Part shown: one piece after another, positions 61,435 through 64,000 of the stretch
How positions within the stretch are numbered: position 1 is the stretch's first letter
Layout of the letters: each line of letters starts with the position of its first letter
Assembly: GCF_044582145.1 (NCBI RefSeq)
Contig: NZ_JBDODO010000006.1
Reading direction: 5' to 3' (one strand)
Origin: Guyparkeria sp016278265
GTDB taxonomy: Bacteria; Pseudomonadota; Gammaproteobacteria; Halothiobacillales; Halothiobacillaceae
DNA: 64,000 nucleotides
The notes under the pieces: generated by a model
What the model was told of the DNA's origin: nothing
Seen by the model: the letters and a program-made list of their open reading frames with translations, nothing else
Databases searched by the model: none
Program-made: the position numbers and the translations under genes

Positions 61435-63078
61435 TCACTTCTGGGCAACACCCGACGTCTTCGACCAGTCCAGCCGGATGTCCCAGTCATAATGCAACTC
61501 GTCCGGTAACGGAGACTCATCGGCGTCTATTTCCTCGAAGACATTCTCCACCGGCACCATGGTCGCATCGCGCCCATGGATGTAGCTCTGCTCGTCGACG
61601 ATCACGCGGTAGGCCTTGTTCAACCTCAGTGCGCGCTCAGGGGATGGCGTTATCAGGGTGTAGACGTCCGCCGCCTGGACCTTGGCACGGTCCACGTCAC
61701 CCTCCTCCGTGAACCATTTGGCCTGCATCTCGGGATTGTGGCGGAACTCGCTGCCGCCACCCACACGCTCGAAGTAGGTCAGAATCTCACCGTCGATCTC
61801 GCCCACGTTGGGGGCGTCGGCCATCCCCTTGAGATCGAGATAGCCCCAGCCTTCGGCGCCGGTGACCTTGCGGGGGAAGGCGAAGGTCTGGTCGATGGTG
61901 GCGCCGATCGTGCTATGACAGCCCATGCAGAACAACTGCTCCTCCTTGGTCTGCGGGCGGAGATCCCCCTGCTTGTCCTCGATAAAGCCGAGCACGAGCC
62001 AGCCGAAGTTGTTCGTCAGGCCGTGGCCGGTGTCGCTGAACGAATCGAGTCGTTCCTCGTCGGGCTTTTCCTCAGCGGAAGCGTCCTCGACCGCTTCGGC
62101 ACCTTCCTCGCCGCCGGTCTCTTGCTCGTAGATCTCGCGCAGCTCGTCACGGTCATGGAAGGCAAGCTTCTTCATGTAGCGCAGCTCCTTCATGCGCGGC
62201 GTGTGCGTGATCTCCCCGTCCTCGGAAACGCCCACGTAGCGCACCGTGTGCAGGAACTGGGTGCCTTCGGGGTAGATCATCGCCGCCACTGGCACGTCCT
62301 TGGCATCACCCACGTAGTACGTCGGCCGCGAGAGCCGGCTGATCACGGTCCGCTCACCGTCCCCGTCGAGATCCGCGCAGACGGCGTTCTCATCCACGGG
62401 GAGGCTCTCGATCTCGGCGAGATCCTTGATCGCCGCCTCCAGGATGGCCAGGTTGGCGCGGTAGGCATCGACGGAATAGCCGTCCTCGCCCTGGCAACTG
62501 GCCTGCCGGAATTTCTCCGGCAACCGCAGCATGACGTCGTCGGTCGAGCCGTTGGTCGGCCAGAAGGTACTCGGCAGCGGCTTGTAGTTGAACGCCACCC
62601 ACCCGCTGCCGTCCCGCGCAAAACCGTGCTCGTCGAACGCCTCGTCGGCCAGCTGCAAGCCATCCAGATCGGGAATGAAGCCTTCCCAGCCCAGGGACTC
62701 CAGCCGCCCGGCCAAGGCGGAGTAGTTGTCCTCCGCGATGTAGGCCGAAATCTCCTCGTCGCTGATCGACTTGGCCTTGTCGGCGCGGTCCCGGAACAGG
62801 TTCGTCCAGTGGTTGGTCATGGCGAAATCCGTAAAGTCGTACTCGCCTTGCAGCCGGGCATCGTCCATGAAATTCGGCCGATCCGTGCCCTGATAGCTCT
62901 GGTGGCAGGTGTAACAAGGATTGAAGCGGCCCTCGGTGCGCGTGTAGCACTGCGACGGAACCACCGCTTCCTGGTTGTGAACCCCTTCGAGCGATAAGCC
63001 CTGCGAGGCCTGACCGGCCTGTGCGACCGCGGCGGGAACCGCGAGAAAGAGAGCGAGCAGCGAGCCGGATACGTTCAT
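61435..63078 (-). CDS. Exported di-haem c-type cytochrome, unrecognised family
   Basis: 547 residues. A signal peptide (SLLALFLAVPAAVAQA) is followed by two haem-binding sites: CYTCH (~55) and CMGCH (~385). A DLDGDGER loop (~255) looks like a Ca2+-binding turn. Between the haems lies a long acidic linker (EETGGEEGAEAVEDASAEEK region). Other conserved-looking parts: TNHWTNLFRDRADKAKSISD, and the C-terminal YRVIVDEQSYIHGRDATMVP. It should carry electrons in the periplasm. I do not recognise the family. AAGGAG precedes the ATG at 63078 by 10 nt. Confidence 0.82.
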   Translation of the reverse strand: MNVSGSLLALFLAVPAAVAQAGQASQGLSLEGVHNQEAVVPSQCYTRTEGRFNPCYTCHQSYQGTDRPNFMDDARLQGEYDFTDFAMTNHWTNLFRDRADKAKSISDEEISAYIAEDNYSALAGRLESLGWEGFIPDLDGLQLADEAFDEHGFARDGSGWVAFNYKPLPSTFWPTNGSTDDVMLRLPEKFRQASCQGEDGYSVDAYRANLAILEAAIKDLAEIESLPVDENAVCADLDGDGERTVISRLSRPTYYVGDAKDVPVAAMIYPEGTQFLHTVRYVGVSEDGEITHTPRMKELRYMKKLAFHDRDELREIYEQETGGEEGAEAVEDASAEEKPDEERLDSFSDTGHGLTNNFGWLVLGFIEDKQGDLRPQTKEEQLFCMGCHSTIGATIDQTFAFPRKVTGAEGWGYLDLKGMADAPNVGEIDGEILTYFERVGGGSEFRHNPEMQAKWFTEEGDVDRAKVQAADVYTLITPSPERALRLNKAYRVIVDEQSYIHGRDATMVPVENVFEEIDADESPLPDELHYDWDIRLDWSKTSGVAQK

Positions 63079-63970
63079 CGACGGTTTTCTCCTTAGGTGT
63101 GTCTTCTGCCGACGAGGATCCCTCGGAATCAAGCTCCTCGATACCCCAGGAACATGACCTCTCACCCAGGGCGCAGCTACTGGATATAGCCAAAAGTTAA
63201 GCACAAGGGCCACCGCCGTTTGTTTCGGCCGCCGAGGCGCGAAGAAACGGTTCTGACCCCTCAGGGCGCTGTTCTCCCATATCAGCGGCCCGGTTCCGTG
63301 CTCACGCAAGCTGCCCTCCGTCACGGGCAGGGGGTTCTCCAGCGCCCGCCGGCCGCCCGCATTGCGCTCCCCCAGGTCGTCCACACGCCAGTGCCCAACA
63401 AGCCCCCGAACCTGAACCGCGGGCCTATCTCAAGGAGCAAGCGCCAAACAGGCAACTGACGAACCCTTGACTCGCCGGCTGCAATGGCACGGGACGGTCC
63501 GCAGCAATCGGAAAACCACCTCGGTCAGCGGGAACATAACCCGTCTCGGGCATTACTCGGCATAATCGATACATCGATTCGCCATGCTAGGCGAAACCAG
63601 GTCCACTCTCCCAACGGACAATCGCCACACCCATGCGGGACTCGGGGAAATACCCACAATGACAGCGCGGAAATCTCCAGTACAAATGACCGTATGAATC
63701 ACGCGGCTTCTCGGGAAATAACCACATTGCATGCCCGGTCTTTAGTCACACCCCATCATCGCCACGCATTCCAACAGGGAAGAAGCGCACCGGATTCATA
63801 ACCATTCCCGGCCCGCCGGATGGCGCCATCATGGTCCGGGCCGGCCCGGACAGGACCGACGCGCCACCCCGGCAGCGCACTCTCACCGGTCTGCCATGAC
63901 CATCGCCTCACGCCAATCCGGGCTTGTGAATCACTAAAAACTTTTCGATGATCTTGTGACAGAGGAACGT
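63079..63970. other. 892-nt region without a supportable gene
   Basis: GC content falls compared with the rest, particularly after 63500. Open frames of 77-105 codons exist on both strands but lack ribosome sites and use codons unlike the neighbours. It probably holds control signals for the divergent cytochrome gene and the gene starting near 63971. Confidence 0.5.
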
Positions 63971-64000
63971 ATGTTGTACTCACAACCAATAACTGTGCTA
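63971..64000 (+). CDS. Start of a gene cut by the window end
   Basis: ATG at 63971 is preceded by GAGGAA 4 nt upstream; the ten visible codons read MLYSQPITVL. Too short to identify. Confidence 0.35.
   Translation, partial: MLYSQPITVL

Noticed and set aside
63484..63801. 105-codon frame on the plus strand
   Set aside because: No ribosome site, no recognisable motif, codon use unlike its neighbours.

Overview
The window is GC-rich, densely packed chromosomal DNA from a gammaproteobacterium. A tandem bacterial-microcompartment shell protein, two ZIP permeases plus ZntB, a DsrE-family periplasmic protein, three paralogous small proteins of the DUF2173 type, a class II ribonucleotide reductase and a di-haem c-type cytochrome fit a (halophilic) sulfur-oxidising lithoautotroph such as Halothiobacillus/Guyparkeria. 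That placement is inference; no rRNA, tRNA or carboxysome operon is present to confirm it. I see no CRISPR array, prophage, complete insertion sequence or recognisable defence island.

Layout. 1-8.2 kb: end of a phospholipase D-like gene, a Thi5/NMT1-like protein, a Pcm-erythromycin esterase fusion, an ammonium transporter behind an NtrC/sigma-54 type promoter, a P-type cation ATPase and a decayed hydrolase tail. 8.4-19.9 kb: a membrane diguanylate cyclase, a BdlA-like cytoplasmic chemoreceptor, an overlapping trpB-purT pair, zntB, a ZIP permease, dodecin, phhB, a DMT exporter and class I aldolase. 20-32 kb: a CopD-like membrane protein, djlA, lactate permease, APC permease, lemA plus an M48 protease, a small lipoprotein with an AGCS symporter, and a Lon-type protease with a universal-stress protein. 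31.8-45.6 kb: DsrE protein, a frameshifted universal-stress-protein remnant, a Tim44-like protein, the DUF2173-type trio, psiE, a GAF-GGDEF protein, an Acg-type nitroreductase, wrbA, a second ZIP, CapA, and a tight phosphoribosyltransferase-hydrolase-nrdJ operon. 45.6-55.3 kb: a Gly/Met/Tyr/Pro-repeat periplasmic protein, SHOCT and DUF3096 small membrane proteins, a GDSL protein lacking its nucleophile serine, the tandem BMC protein with a NUDIX partner, a SnoaL-like protein, a 287-bp MITE abutting a DUF808 gene, HD-GYP and FmdE-like genes, cupin and CsbD. 55.6-64 kb: a 1487-residue CheB-CheR-PAS-GGDEF-EAL protein, a junk segment with gene remnants, GNAT, the di-haem cytochrome and a 0.9-kb non-coding tail.

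Four proteins make, break or probably respond to cyclic di-GMP (two GGDEF, one HD-GYP, one GGDEF-EAL), and a BdlA-like receptor is also present, so surface/biofilm signalling is the strongest functional theme. Transport of metals, ammonium, lactate and amino acids is the second. Most new-looking items are small: the BMC-T/NUDIX pair, the SnoaL protein with a short CsoS2-like tetrapeptide, the MITE at a stop codon, the DUF2173-type trio and several partial gene duplicates in decay.
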